Origin: Candidatus Brachythrix odensensis
GTDB lineage: Bacteria; Chloroflexota; Anaerolineae; J036; Brachytrichaceae
Assembly: GCA_016714465.1 (NCBI GenBank)
Contig: JADKDT010000016.1
Coordinates: 1-64,000, forward strand
Direction: 5' to 3'
DNA length: 64,000 bases
This document shows, piece by piece, positions 33,732-42,245 of the stretch. Under the pieces are notes generated by a model, which saw only the letters and a program-made list of their open reading frames with translations, made no database searches and was not told the DNA's origin. Position 1 is the stretch's first letter. Each line of letters begins with the position of its first letter. Position numbers and translations under genes: made by a program.

Positions 33732-35240
33732 CTATTCCCGTTTGACCGTGACGTCGATCCGCATGGGCGCCAGCGGCAAGCGGGTAAGCACCGCGGGCAG
33801 CCACTCGGGTGAGATCTCGATGCTCGGGGCGCCGTTGAGCCGGTATGCGCCAAGCAATGCGCGCCTGGCCTCGTCTGGCGTCTGCCCGCGGATGAGCCGC
33901 TTTAGAGCGGTCTCGTCGATGGCGGCGCCGACGATACCTCGCGCGACCATGTAGTACTCGACCCGTGTGCCGGTGCCCTCTTCGGCGACGTCGCCGCGCT
34001 CGGCGCTGGCCGAAAGCAACTCGAAGCCGCGCGGAGCCTTGTCCACGAGAGCGATCCGCGCAACGGCGTCGAGGTCGTCGGTCGACACAGCGAGTCCCGC
34101 AACTTGCATCCGGAGCGTGAGCTTCAGCTCGGTCGCCTCCTCGGTGACAAACCGGTCAAAGGTTTCGTCCTGCACCTCCGCAATGTAGACCGATTCTGGA
34201 ATGACATACAGGCCGCCTTGCGCGATATCGGGCTCCTTGAGCATTTCGGCGGCCGCGCGCGACAGCAGGCGCCGGCGAAGTTCGGCGCGCAGACGGCGAA
34301 AATCCTCCTGGGTGGTGGCCCGAACCGTCGTCCCGCCACCGCCGGCCGTGCCTACTTCGTTTGAGACGCGCACGGCGATCGCCGGCACGCCTTCGACGAC
34401 ATTAATCGTGTTTGGCGAGACGTTGCCTTCGCCGCCGACGTCTATCGCTTCGATCTGCGCGCTGGCCTGGCCGCCGGGCGGCACCTCTACTTCGGCCAGG
34501 GTGACAAAGCGGGCGGCGCTGCTGGAGGCGGAGGCGCGCAGGACTGTGCTACGCGGCACCTTGTAGGGCGTTGACAGCACGTTGAAGAACGTCACCGCGC
34601 CGCGGGCCTTGAATGTGGGGATGGTTTTCTCGCCCGAGGTTGGCGTGCCCAACGTGTCCTCGATGACGACATCCACCCGCTTGGCAAGCACAACTCGTTT
34701 CTCAATGCTGGCCGTGTCGCGCTGCAGGGTGAGGGAGACCGGCACGATGGTTTGGACCACCTGACTGGACGCCGACACCGTGACTTTGGCGGTCGGGATC
34801 ATCGCCAACGCGGACCCGGCCAAGATGGCGACGGTGGCGAGGGCCACCAGAATGCGCGCCCCGATCGAAAACCAATTCCGCGCGGGAAAGAGCCTCCGCA
34901 GCGAATTGGGTCGGAAGCGGCGTGGTTTCCTTCCAATCCGAACGATTGGCGTGATGTCCTCGCGCGCGAGCCAGGCTGAGGCGGCTGCCTTATCGGCGCT
35001 GGGGAAGGCGGGCAGCCCAACCTCGTGCGCCGCCGAGCGCTGGCGGGCATCTGGTGAGGCGATGGCGAGGGCGCAGCCGAGCTTCTCCGCGGCGCGCCTG
35101 ACCCGCATCCAACCGACTTCGTCGAGTGCAAAACGTGGCGGCAGCTCGGCGACCACCCGGCTGGCGTTGGCCCATTCGAGGCGATCGGCGATCGATGCCG
35201 AGTCGTCCTCAGGGGCGATTGTGATGATGGTTCCGGACAT
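33732..35240 (-). CDS. Membrane-anchored baseplate-J-like domain protein
   Basis: The 502-residue protein starts MSGTIITIAPEDDSASIADR with a cytosolic ~120-residue domain, a single membrane helix at about residues 127-148 and a large outer domain. That outer part has the baseplate J/gp47 look (ARGAVTFFNVLSTPYKVPRS, then a VPPGGQASAQIEAIDVGGEG turn and NVSPNTINVV). The gene sits between alaS and ruvX with 3-7 bp gaps, so it is a housekeeping-type neighbour and not part of a phage. Proteins like this recur in Chloroflexota and may be envelope or secretion-related; the function is unknown. Confidence 0.8.
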   Translation of the reverse strand: MSGTIITIAPEDDSASIADRLEWANASRVVAELPPRFALDEVGWMRVRRAAEKLGCALAIASPDARQRSAAHEVGLPAFPSADKAAASAWLAREDITPIVRIGRKPRRFRPNSLRRLFPARNWFSIGARILVALATVAILAGSALAMIPTAKVTVSASSQVVQTIVPVSLTLQRDTASIEKRVVLAKRVDVVIEDTLGTPTSGEKTIPTFKARGAVTFFNVLSTPYKVPRSTVLRASASSSAARFVTLAEVEVPPGGQASAQIEAIDVGGEGNVSPNTINVVEGVPAIAVRVSNEVGTAGGGGTTVRATTQEDFRRLRAELRRRLLSRAAAEMLKEPDIAQGGLYVIPESVYIAEVQDETFDRFVTEEATELKLTLRMQVAGLAVSTDDLDAVARIALVDKAPRGFELLSASAERGDVAEEGTGTRVEYYMVARGIVGAAIDETALKRLIRGQTPDEARRALLGAYRLNGAPSIEISPEWLPAVLTRLPLAPMRIDVTVKRE

Positions 35241-35247
35241 GCGGAGT

Positions 35248-37942
35248 TCAGGCGCCGAGCGCTCGGCTGATGAGCTCGTCTGCGCGCGTGAGCGCGTCGG
35301 CGAGTTTGGCGCTGTCTTTCCCGCTGCCCTGGGCAAAGGTTGGCCGCCCGCCGCCGCCGCCGCCCACGATCCCGGCAACTTCGCGGATGATCTTGCCCGC
35401 GTCCAGCCCGCGCTTGTTCAAATCGGCTGACACGGCGACCACAATCGCCGGCTTGTCGCCAATGACGGCGCCCAAAGCGAGCGCGCCGCTTGGCTGGCGC
35501 TCGCGAAACCAATCGCTCATTTCGCGCAGCATGTCGGGCGTGGCCGCTTCCACCTGGGCGACAAGGACCGCGGCGCCGCCTCGGGTTTGTGTCTTCGTCA
35601 TGATGGCCTCGAAGCGGGCGCGCGAGAGATCGCGCTGAGCGGCTTCGAGCGACTTGCGAGTCTCGCTGAGTTCCTGGGTCAGGCGTGCGGCCTGGGCGGC
35701 CACCTGGTCCTGTGGCGCGTTCAGCGTCTGGGCGATCGCGGCCAGTTCGGCCGCGCGGGCCGCCCCGACCTGCAGCGCCCCACGCCCGGTGACCACCTCC
35801 AGGCGGCGCACACCGGCCGCAACCGCGCCGTCGCTGAGAAGCAAAGCGCTGCCGATCTCGCCGGTTGCGCGCACGTGCGTGCCGCCGCACAGCTCAGCGC
35901 TGTAGGGCTGTTCCCCCGGCGGACCAACCCGCACCACCCGCACCACGTCGCCGTACTTCTCGCTGAAAAGTGCCATCGCCCCGCCCGAGATTGCGTCGGC
36001 GTAGCGCTCAGTCTCCGCGCCGACGGGCATGTTCGCCAGGATCGCTTCGTTGACCAGGCTGGACACGCGCGCGATTTCCTCAGTCGTCAGGCTTCCGGCA
36101 TGCGAGAAGTCAAACCGCATGCGGTCCGGAGCGACGAGCGAGCCGTGCTGCTCGACATGGCTGCCGAGTACGGTTCGCAGCGCCTTTTGGAGCAAATGGG
36201 TGACCGTGTGATTTACGCATGATGTCGGCCCGGCGAACGGCGTCAACGGCGGCCACGCACCCGTCGCCGGCGGCCGGCGCGCCCGCCACTACCTCGCAGG
36301 TATGCACGATCAAACTGGCGACCGGGCGGCGCGTATCCAGCACCCGCATCGACCAGCGCCCATCCGCGGCCTCGATCATGCCGGTATCACTCACCTGACC
36401 GCCGCCCTCGACATAGAACGGGGTGGCCGGCAGGATGACGTCAATCCGCTCTCCGGTGATTGCCGTGCCGGACAGTTCACCCTCGCGCAGAAGACCAGCG
36501 ATGCGCGTGGAAATAGTCAATGGACCATATGGATCGTGGGCGACCCCCGAGGCCGGCAGTGCGCCGTCAGCCTTGAGCGTATCCCCCGCCTCAATCATCA
36601 GGCGGGCCACATCGTAGTTGGCAACGAACTTGTCCTTGGAGGCGGCCCGGGCGAGATCGCGGGCCGCCTGGCGGGCCTGGGCGAATCCGGCCTCGTCAAC
36701 GCTCAGCCCGCGTTCGCGCGCGACATCCCGGGTGATTTCGATCGGCAAGCCAAAGGTGTCGTATAGCTTGAAGGCGACGTCTCCCGGCAATTGAGTCTTG
36801 CCGTCGAGTCCGCCAAAGCTCTTCTCGAGCAGCTCGAGTCCCTGGTCGAGGGTTTGCTCAAAGCGTTCTTCTTCGTGCAGAACAGTCCGGACGATCCGGG
36901 CGCGCCCGGCCTCGAGTTCCGGATACGCGGATGTCATCGTTGAGATCGCAACGTCGCAGATCTGGTTCAAAAATGGGTCTTCGAGACCGATCATCCGCCC
37001 GAAGCGCATGGCCCGGCGCATGATCATGCGCAGCGCGTAGTTGCGGCCCTCGTTGCCCGGCAACACGCCATCGCCAATCAGAAAGGCGGCGGCCCGGGCG
37101 TGGTCGGCGATGACCCGATAGGCGACATCGTTACTGGCCCGCTGGCCGTTGGTCTGGCGCGCGATTTGCTGGGTGCGGTCCATCATCCCCAGGAACAAAT
37201 CGGTATCGTAGTTGGAGTCGCCGCCCATGATCAAGCGGCACAGCCGTTCAAAGCCCATGCCGGTATCAACGCCGGTCTGGGGCAGGGGATGCAGCACGCC
37301 GGCTTCATCCCGGTTGAACTGCATGAAGACCAGATTCCACACTTCGACCGTGGTCTCGTTCACGTCGTCGTCGTTGTTCACCCAGCGGGCATCGTTGTCG
37401 CCGGCCTTGCCGGTGAAGTAGTGGATCTCGCTGTTTGGGCCGCACGGGCCGGTCGGGCCCATCGACCAGAAGTTGTCTTTTTCGCCAAAGCGCAGGATGC
37501 GGCTGCGGTTAATTCCCACCTTCTGCCACAGTTGCTCCGACTCGTCGTCGTCTTTGTAAATGGTGAACCACAGCCGGTCGCGGTTGAAGCCATACTCGCC
37601 TTCGAGCAGGTCCAGCGCGAACTTCATGGCTTCAACCTTGAAATAGTCGCCAAACGAGAAGTTGCCCAGCATTTCGAAAAACGTGTGGTGGCGCTTGCTC
37701 GGCCCCACGTTTTCGAGGTCATTGTGTTTGCCGCTGATGCGCATCACTTTCTGGGCGGTGGCGGCGCGCGTATAGTCGCGCTTTTCGTGCCCGAGAAAGG
37801 CGTTCTTGAACTGGTTCATCCCCGCGTTGGTGAACAGGATGGTCTTGTCGCCATGCGGGATGAGCGAGGACGAGGGCAGGATGGCATGCCCGTTTCTGGC
37901 AAAGAAGTCCAGAAAGCGCTGACGAATCTCGTTGCTTTGCAT
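35248..37942 (-). CDS. alaS: Alanine--tRNA ligase, split by a one-base insertion
   Basis: The N-terminal part (MQSNEIRQRFLDFFARNGH) carries class II motif 1, HHTFFEMLGNFSFGDYFK and GPTGPCGPNSEI. It runs out after VDAVRRADIMRKSHG. The rest is in another frame from NHTVTHLLQKALRTVLGSHV (editing HxxxH) through ELCGGTHVRATGEIG and the C-Ala Gly-rich GIVGGGGGGRPTFAQG. Removing one A/T in the T3 run at 36212-36214 gives IMRNHTVTHLLQKAL and a single protein of about 897 residues. The 2695-bp span is exactly one base over a multiple of three. The enzyme is essential, so this is a sequence error. A TATAAT box lies 9 bp before the ATG. Confidence 0.95.
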
Positions 37943-37951
37943 AACCTCGGA

Positions 37952-37957
37952 ATTATA
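37952..37957 (-). promoter_or_regulatory. -10 box (TATAAT) of alaS
   Basis: A perfect TATAAT on the minus strand ends 9 bp before the alaS ATG at 37942. The gap has no ribosome site, so alaS appears to be translated from a leaderless or nearly leaderless message. Confidence 0.55.
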
Positions 37958-37992
37958 CGGGGCGCGGCAGGGCGATTCGGCGGCCAGTGCGC

Positions 37993-37998
37993 TATAAT
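37993..37998 (+). promoter_or_regulatory. -10 box (TATAAT) of the infC-rpmI-rplT operon
   Basis: TATAAT stands about 50 bp before the infC ribosome site, giving a leader of some 42 nt with GGGGAGG near its end. It is back-to-back with the alaS promoter. Confidence 0.55.
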
Positions 37999-38033
37999 CT
38001 GCGCTTCAATTCTGTCTTAAGTCCTGCGCTGCA

Positions 38034-38040
38034 GGGGAGG
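38034..38040 (+). promoter_or_regulatory. infC ribosome binding site (GGGGAGG) that fixes an ATA start
   Basis: GGGGAGG is followed by 7 nt (AAGCCTT) and then ATA at 38048. The in-frame codons after ATA encode the conserved RINNQIRVPKVRLIG start of IF-3. No ATG, GTG or TTG lies between this site and that block. Confidence 0.7.
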
Positions 38041-38047
38041 AAGCCTT

Positions 38048-38860
38048 ATACCACCGCCACGCCCGCAACCAACCAACTTCGGTTTTCGCATTAACAATCA
38101 AATCCGCGTGCCCAAGGTCCGCCTGATTGGCTCCAATGGAACCAACCTGGGGGTCATTGACACGCGAGAAGCCATGGATATGGCCCGGCGCGAGCATCTC
38201 GATCTGATCGAGGTCGCGCCGAACTCTGATCCGCCTGTGTGCCGGATTTTCGACTATGGAAAATTCAGCTACGAGCGCGAGAAGAAGGAACGCGAGGCGA
38301 AGAAGACCCAGCGCACGTTCGAACTCAAGGGCGTCCGGCTGAGGCCGAAGACCACGGACTATCACCTGTACTTCAAGATGCGGGAAGCCCGGCGCTTCCT
38401 GGAACAGGGGAACAAGGTCAAAGTGACTCTTAAGTTCCGTGGACGCGAAGACCGTCTGTTGCACGTGGCGCGCCGCATGCTGGACAAGGTGGCGGAGGGC
38501 TGCGCCGATCTGGCGCTTCTGGAAGCTGCCCCGAACATGGAGGGCAAGACCATGCTGGTGGTGCTGGCCCCGACCCAGGCGACGCTGGCGAATGCCCACC
38601 TGAAGACCACCCAGGACCGGGTGGAGCGCGAGCTCGAGGAAGACAAGGCCGTGGGCTATGTCGAGGACACCGGCACGGAAGACGAGAACGACGACGTGCT
38701 GGACGAGGAAACGGCGCTCAAGTTCGAGCAGGCGGGCAGCGAGATTCCGCTCGGGCCGCCGCCCGCCCAGGCGCATGATGCCGCGCTGCGCGAGCAGAAG
38801 CTCAAGAACCGGCACAAACGCCGTAAAGATTTGTCGATGGAGCAGTTCAATCTGCCTTAA
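38048..38860 (+). CDS. infC: Translation initiation factor IF-3, probable ATA start
   Basis: The N-domain opens FGFRINNQIRVPKVRLIGSNG, the C-domain has KTTDYHLYFKMREARRFLEQG and KVTLKFRGRE, and a tail of about 90 residues rich in Asp/Glu and Ala follows (GYVEDTGTEDENDDVLDEE), making about 270 residues instead of the usual 170-180. A GTG at 38108 would cut off RINNQIR. The frame is open upstream to an ATA 7 nt after a strong ribosome site, and infC is known to use rare start codons (AUU in E. coli) so that IF-3 represses its own translation. The ATA start is therefore proposed. It leads the infC-rpmI-rplT operon. Confidence 0.88.
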   Translation: MPPPRPQPTNFGFRINNQIRVPKVRLIGSNGTNLGVIDTREAMDMARREHLDLIEVAPNSDPPVCRIFDYGKFSYEREKKEREAKKTQRTFELKGVRLRPKTTDYHLYFKMREARRFLEQGNKVKVTLKFRGREDRLLHVARRMLDKVAEGCADLALLEAAPNMEGKTMLVVLAPTQATLANAHLKTTQDRVERELEEDKAVGYVEDTGTEDENDDVLDEETALKFEQAGSEIPLGPPPAQAHDAALREQKLKNRHKRRKDLSMEQFNLP

Positions 38861-38873
38861 CAAACGGTCTTTT

Positions 38874-38914
38874 CCGAGAAGAAATCCCCGGCGCAGCCGG
38901 GGATTTCTTCTCGG
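38874..38914 (+). promoter_or_regulatory. 19-bp perfect hairpin between infC and rpmI
   Basis: CCGAGAAGAAATCCCCGGC (38874-38892), a GCA loop and the exact complement 38896-38914 form a very strong stem. It lacks a T-run and lies inside an operon, so attenuation, processing or mRNA stabilisation is more likely than full termination. A related hairpin lies after rplT (39744-39788). Confidence 0.75.
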
Positions 38915-38931
38915 ACAGGAAGAAAAGGACC

Positions 38932-39138
38932 ATGCCAAAAGTAAAGACGCACAAGTCCACGTCCAAGCGCTTCCGCGTGACGGGCACGGGCAAACTCATG
39001 CGGACTCGGCAGGGGAAGAGCCACTTCCGGCGGAATCGTTCCGCCCGGTTGCTGGCCGACCTGCCCGAGATGCATGAGGTGGATAAGACGCAGGTCAAGC
39101 GCATCCACAAGCTGGCGCCGTATCTCGACAAGAAGTAG
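38932..39138 (+). CDS. rpmI: 50S ribosomal protein L35
   Basis: The 68-residue basic protein starts MPKVKTHKSTSKRFRVTGTG and contains GKSHFRRNRSARLLADLPEM, the standard L35 sequence. It follows infC after a strong intergenic hairpin and has an AAGGA ribosome site 3-4 bp before the ATG. L35 is a late-assembling protein of the large subunit. The order infC-rpmI-rplT is the common bacterial order. The end DKTQVKRIHKLAPYLDKK is slightly longer than in many species. Confidence 0.95.
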   Translation: MPKVKTHKSTSKRFRVTGTGKLMRTRQGKSHFRRNRSARLLADLPEMHEVDKTQVKRIHKLAPYLDKK

Positions 39139-39309
39139 GTCGAAATCGGCTTGACCAAATCCAGTCGTCCGGTCGCGGCAAAAGCGCCGGAATCCGCGTG
39201 AGCGGCGTTTCGGACACCGGCGGCAAAGTAAGTTGATGGGCACACAAGAGGTTGAGCGTCAGACACTGACCAACAACCCGCCTCCAACTGGTTCAAAGGA
39301 GATAGAGAA

Positions 39310-39657
39310 ATGGCAAGAGTAAAGGGTGGCGTCAAAGGACGCCGACGCCACAATCGCGTTCTTGCGGCAACAAAGGGGCAGTTCGGGGCCCGCCACAAGC
39401 ACATTCGCAAGGCGACCGAAGCGCGCCTGCACGCATGGGCCTATGCCTACCGCGATCGCCGCAACCGCCGGCGCCTGCTCCGCAATCTGTGGATCACGCG
39501 CATCAACGCGGCTGCGCGCTTGAACGGGATGACCTACAGCCGGTTGATTGCCGGGCTGAACAGCGCCGAGATCGCCATCAATCGCAAGATGCTGGCCGAC
39601 CTCGCCGTCCGTGACGCCGGGGCGTTTGCCGAAATCGTCAAGGCCGCAAAGGGCTAG
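39310..39657 (+). CDS. rplT: 50S ribosomal protein L20
   Basis: The 115-residue protein has the canonical start MARVKGGVKGRRRHNRVL and LWITRINAAARLNGMTYSRL, followed by a ML..LAV-type C-terminus. L20 binds 23S rRNA early in assembly and in many bacteria represses its own operon by binding a leader that mimics the rRNA site. An AAAGGAG ribosome site lies 8 bp before the ATG. The rpmI-rplT gap is 171 bp, long for this operon, and could hold a control site. A perfect terminator follows the stop by 23 bp. Confidence 0.96.
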   Translation: MARVKGGVKGRRRHNRVLAATKGQFGARHKHIRKATEARLHAWAYAYRDRRNRRRLLRNLWITRINAAARLNGMTYSRLIAGLNSAEIAINRKMLADLAVRDAGAFAEIVKAAKG

Positions 39658-39680
39658 ACGGCGGACTGTTGCTCCATCGA

Positions 39681-39724
39681 CACACGGGGCGGATGCCGAA
39701 CACGGCATCCGCCCCGTGTGCTTT
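39681..39724 (+). terminator. Rho-independent terminator of the infC operon
   Basis: CACACGGGGCGGATGCCG (39681-39698), loop AACA, and its exact complement 39703-39720 form an 18-bp GC-rich stem. CTTTT follows directly. Confidence 0.9.
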
Positions 39725-39743
39725 TCGCCTCAGCGGCGACCAG

Positions 39744-39788
39744 GTCTGAAACGATATCCCTGGCTCCGCCGGGGATTTCGTTTCAGAC
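39744..39788. repeat. 21-bp hairpin related to the infC-rpmI hairpin
   Basis: The arms 39744-39764 and 39768-39788 pair over 21 bp with one mismatch and one G-T pair around a TCC loop. The inner part (ATCCC-TGGC / GCCGGGGATTTC) matches the inner part of the hairpin at 38874-38914, so both may be copies of one short palindromic element. Confidence 0.7.
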
Positions 39789-39868
39789 AATACAGTGGTT
39801 TGGCGGCGCGCCGCAGGAAATGCTATGATCCATCGTTCGCGCGCCAGCGCGAGCGAAAGGAGGAAACC

Positions 39869-40435
39869 ATGGCGCTCACCAACATCATCACCGCATTCGG
39901 GCTGGCCGGCGCGGCCGGGCTCAACGCCTATATCCCGCTGCTGATCGTTGCCGTTGTCGGGAAGCTTGGGCTGCTCAAGCTCAGCGAGCCATTTGACATT
40001 CTCACCACCTGGCCGGCGATCATCATCCTGACCGTCCTGCTCATCATTGAGTTTGTCGTTGACAAGATCCCCGGGGCCGACCACGTCAACGATGTTGTTC
40101 AGACGTTCGTGCGACCTGCGGCCGGCGCAATTCTCTTCGCGGCCAATACCGGCGTCGTGACGGGAATCGACCCTACCGTCGCCCTGGGTCTGGGCCTGGT
40201 CCTGGCCTTTGGCGCGCACGCGGCCAGGGCAGCCGCCCGGCCGGTCGTCAACGTGTCGACAGGCGGGATTGGGGCGCCCGTCATGAGCGTGCTGGAGGAT
40301 GTGACCTCGGCCACCACCTCGTTGCTCGCCATTTTCCTGCCCCCACTGCTGCTCATCATTGTGTTGTTGATAGGCTATGTTGTCTGGCGCCGCATGCAGC
40401 GCCGGCGGACCGCCCGCGCGGTTGATGCGGCCTGA
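39869..40435 (+). CDS. DUF4126 family membrane protein
   Basis: The 188-residue protein has five to six hydrophobic helices and the DUF4126 opening ITAFGLAGAAGLNAYIPLL, with the IEFVVDKIPGADHVNDVVQTF loop that typifies the family. Function is unknown. ATG at 39869 is fixed by AAAGGAGG 5 bp upstream; the frame is open further but has no similarity there. A TATGAT -10 lies at 39824-39829, giving a conventional leader. The next gene (holB) begins 6 bp after the stop, so the two may share a message. Confidence 0.85.
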   Translation: MALTNIITAFGLAGAAGLNAYIPLLIVAVVGKLGLLKLSEPFDILTTWPAIIILTVLLIIEFVVDKIPGADHVNDVVQTFVRPAAGAILFAANTGVVTGIDPTVALGLGLVLAFGAHAARAAARPVVNVSTGGIGAPVMSVLEDVTSATTSLLAIFLPPLLLIIVLLIGYVVWRRMQRRRTARAVDAA

Positions 40436-40441
40436 GTTGAA

Positions 40442-41429
40442 ATGACGGCAAGCGCGTTTGACGCCATCATCGGCCACGCCTGGGCGAAGCGCCAACTCGC
40501 CTCTGCCATTGCCGAAGGACGCCTGGCCCAAAGCCATTTGTTCACCGGTCCAACCGGCGTGGGCAAGGCAACCCTGGCTCGGGCGCTGGCGGCCGAGGCG
40601 CTGGCCGGACGGGCGAAAGATCCTGCCCGCGCGCGGTCGCTGGCCCTGGCCGGCAAGCATCCCGACCTTTCCTGGCTTGCCCCCGACGAGGGCTCGATCA
40701 AGGTCGAGACCACTCGCGAGCTGCTGCACTCGCTCTCGCTCTCGCCGGTTGAGGGCGGGGCGCGGGTGGCCGTCATCGACGACGCGCACGAGATGACCGA
40801 GAGCGCCAAGAACGCCATCCTCAAGACCCTCGAGGAGCCCAACCCGTCGGTGGTCATCATTCTGATTGCGCCGAACGTGGACGGGGTATTGCCGACGATT
40901 GCGTCGCGCTGCCAGATTCTGAATCTGCGTCCGGTGCCCCGGGTCGAGATCGAGACAGCCCTGACCGGGCGCGGGGCCAGCCCTGAGCGGGCGGCGCTGC
41001 TGGCCCGCTTGTCGCGCGGCCGGCCCGGATGGGCGATCACTGCGCTGGCCGATGAGGACGCGCTTGCCGCGGGCCCAGCGCATGCGCGATCTGATGTTTC
41101 TGCTGTCGGCCTCGCGGACGGAACGCCTGATCTATGCCGAGAAGCTCAGCCGGGCCGACGCCGAGGAGGCGCGCATGGCGGCGCTTGAGACCTGGCAGTC
41201 GTTTTGGCGGGACGTGGCCCGGGCCAGCGTTGTTGGCGGCGCGGGGTCGGTGCGCAACAGCGATGTCCTATCAGATATTGCTGGGATTGCCGGTCGGGTC
41301 GATGCTGCCACGGCGTATGCCGCCGCTTGCGGTGTGCGCGAGGCGATGCAGCGCTTGCAGCAGAACGCCCGGCCGCAGCTCGTGCTAGACGCCGTGATGC
41401 TGACGATGCCGCGCCTGGCTGCGGCATAA
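40442..41429 (+). CDS. holB: DNA polymerase III subunit delta' (HolB), split by a frameshift
   Basis: The first frame has the AAA+ clamp-loader features: FDAIIGHAWAKRQLASAI, Walker A FTGPTGVGKATLARAL, Walker B AVIDDAHEMTESAKNAILKTLEEP and the sensor 1 segment TIASRCQILNLRPV. No zinc-binding Cys set is seen. Near 41067-41075 the frame is lost; the C-terminal part continues in a second frame as RAQRMRDLMFLLSASRTERL to 41429. The whole is about 328 residues, normal for delta'. Two missing bases (GCCGC[GC]GGGCC) would restore LAARAQRMRD. The gene is essential, so a sequence error is assumed. Confidence 0.88.
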
Positions 41430-41439
41430 TCCACTCTCC

Positions 41440-42192
41440 ATGCCAGATTCGCCTTCGTCCTCCGCGCCCCTCGCCGACAAGGCCGCCGAGCGCGGCAACC
41501 CGTCCTTTGTCTGGCGGGCCGGGCAGGAGCGCCGCCTGGCCATGGTCGAGGCCGCCGCGCCGCTGGCCGGCAAGGTCGTCGTCGACGCCGGCTGCGGGAT
41601 CGGCGCCTATATGCGCGCGATCCGCAAGCGCACTCCCTTGACATTTGGGTTTGATATTGAGTTTGAACGTTTGGTGGAAGGTCGCCGGGACGGCATCGAT
41701 GGGATGATCGCCGCCGTGGGCGAGCGCCTGCCGTATGCCGACAACAGCGTCGACGTGATCCTGAGCAACGAAGTGCTCGAGCACGTTGATGACGATCGCG
41801 CTTCGGCCCGCGAAATCGTGCGCGTGCTGCGGCCGGGCGGCCGAGCGATCATCTTTGTGCCCAACCGGCTCTACTTTTTTGAGACGCACGGGATCTATTG
41901 GCGCGGACAGTACCGCTTTGGCAACAAGCCGTTTGTGAATTGGCTGCCGGATGCGGCCCGTAACCGGTTAGCGCCGCATGTGCGGGCTTATACGGCCGGA
42001 CAGTTGCGCAAACTTTTCGAGGGCACGCCGTCGCGGATCGTTTCGCACACCCAGATCTACGGCGGGTTCGACAATCTGGTTCGCCGCCTGGGCGGGGCGG
42101 GCCGGGCGCTCCGCGCGTTCTGGCAGGGACTCGAGCGCACGCCTCTGCGGGCATTTGGCATCTCGCACGTGCTTGTGATCGAGAAGACCTGA
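41440..42192 (+). CDS. Class I SAM-dependent methyltransferase
   Basis: The 250-residue protein has motif I VVVDAGCGIGAYM near residue 50, an acidic motif II in FGFDIEFERL and the post-I segment LPYADNSVDVILSNEVLEHVDD typical of Methyltransf_11 (UbiE/COQ5-like) enzymes, followed by VLRPGGRAIIFVPNRLYFFE. The C-terminal part (HTQIYGGFDNLVRRLGG) resembles methyltransferases that act on glycans or quinone precursors. The substrate is unknown. It starts 10 bp after holB and ends before a bidirectional hairpin facing the convergent solute-binding gene. Confidence 0.85.
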   Translation: MPDSPSSSAPLADKAAERGNPSFVWRAGQERRLAMVEAAAPLAGKVVVDAGCGIGAYMRAIRKRTPLTFGFDIEFERLVEGRRDGIDGMIAAVGERLPYADNSVDVILSNEVLEHVDDDRASAREIVRVLRPGGRAIIFVPNRLYFFETHGIYWRGQYRFGNKPFVNWLPDAARNRLAPHVRAYTAGQLRKLFEGTPSRIVSHTQIYGGFDNLVRRLGGAGRALRAFWQGLERTPLRAFGISHVLVIEKT

Positions 42193-42197
42193 ATGGC

Positions 42198-42240
42198 CCG
42201 AAACCGCTTGCCCCGGCGCGCCCGGGGCGTGCAGTTTCGG
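42198..42240. terminator. Bidirectional terminator-like hairpin
   Basis: CCGAAAC (42198-42204) pairs with GTTTCGG (42234-42240), and inside it GCCCCGG (42210-42216) pairs with CCGGGGC (42222-42228). It fills the 53-bp gap between two convergent genes. Confidence 0.6.
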
Positions 42241-42245
42241 AGGAA

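Noticed and set aside
33732..35240. Prophage or contractile injection system.
   Set aside because: Only a baseplate-J-like domain is present, with a membrane helix and housekeeping neighbours.
36110..36246. Programmed frameshift in alaS.
   Set aside because: A single extra base in a three-base run restores the conserved NHTVTH motif, and similar breaks occur in many unrelated genes.
38108..38860. infC starting at the GTG at 38108.
   Set aside because: It would remove the conserved RINNQIR segment and has no ribosome site.
39638..41083. 481-codon minus-strand ORF antisense to DUF4126 and holB.
   Set aside because: It lacks known domains and is a GC-rich shadow of two well-supported plus-strand genes.
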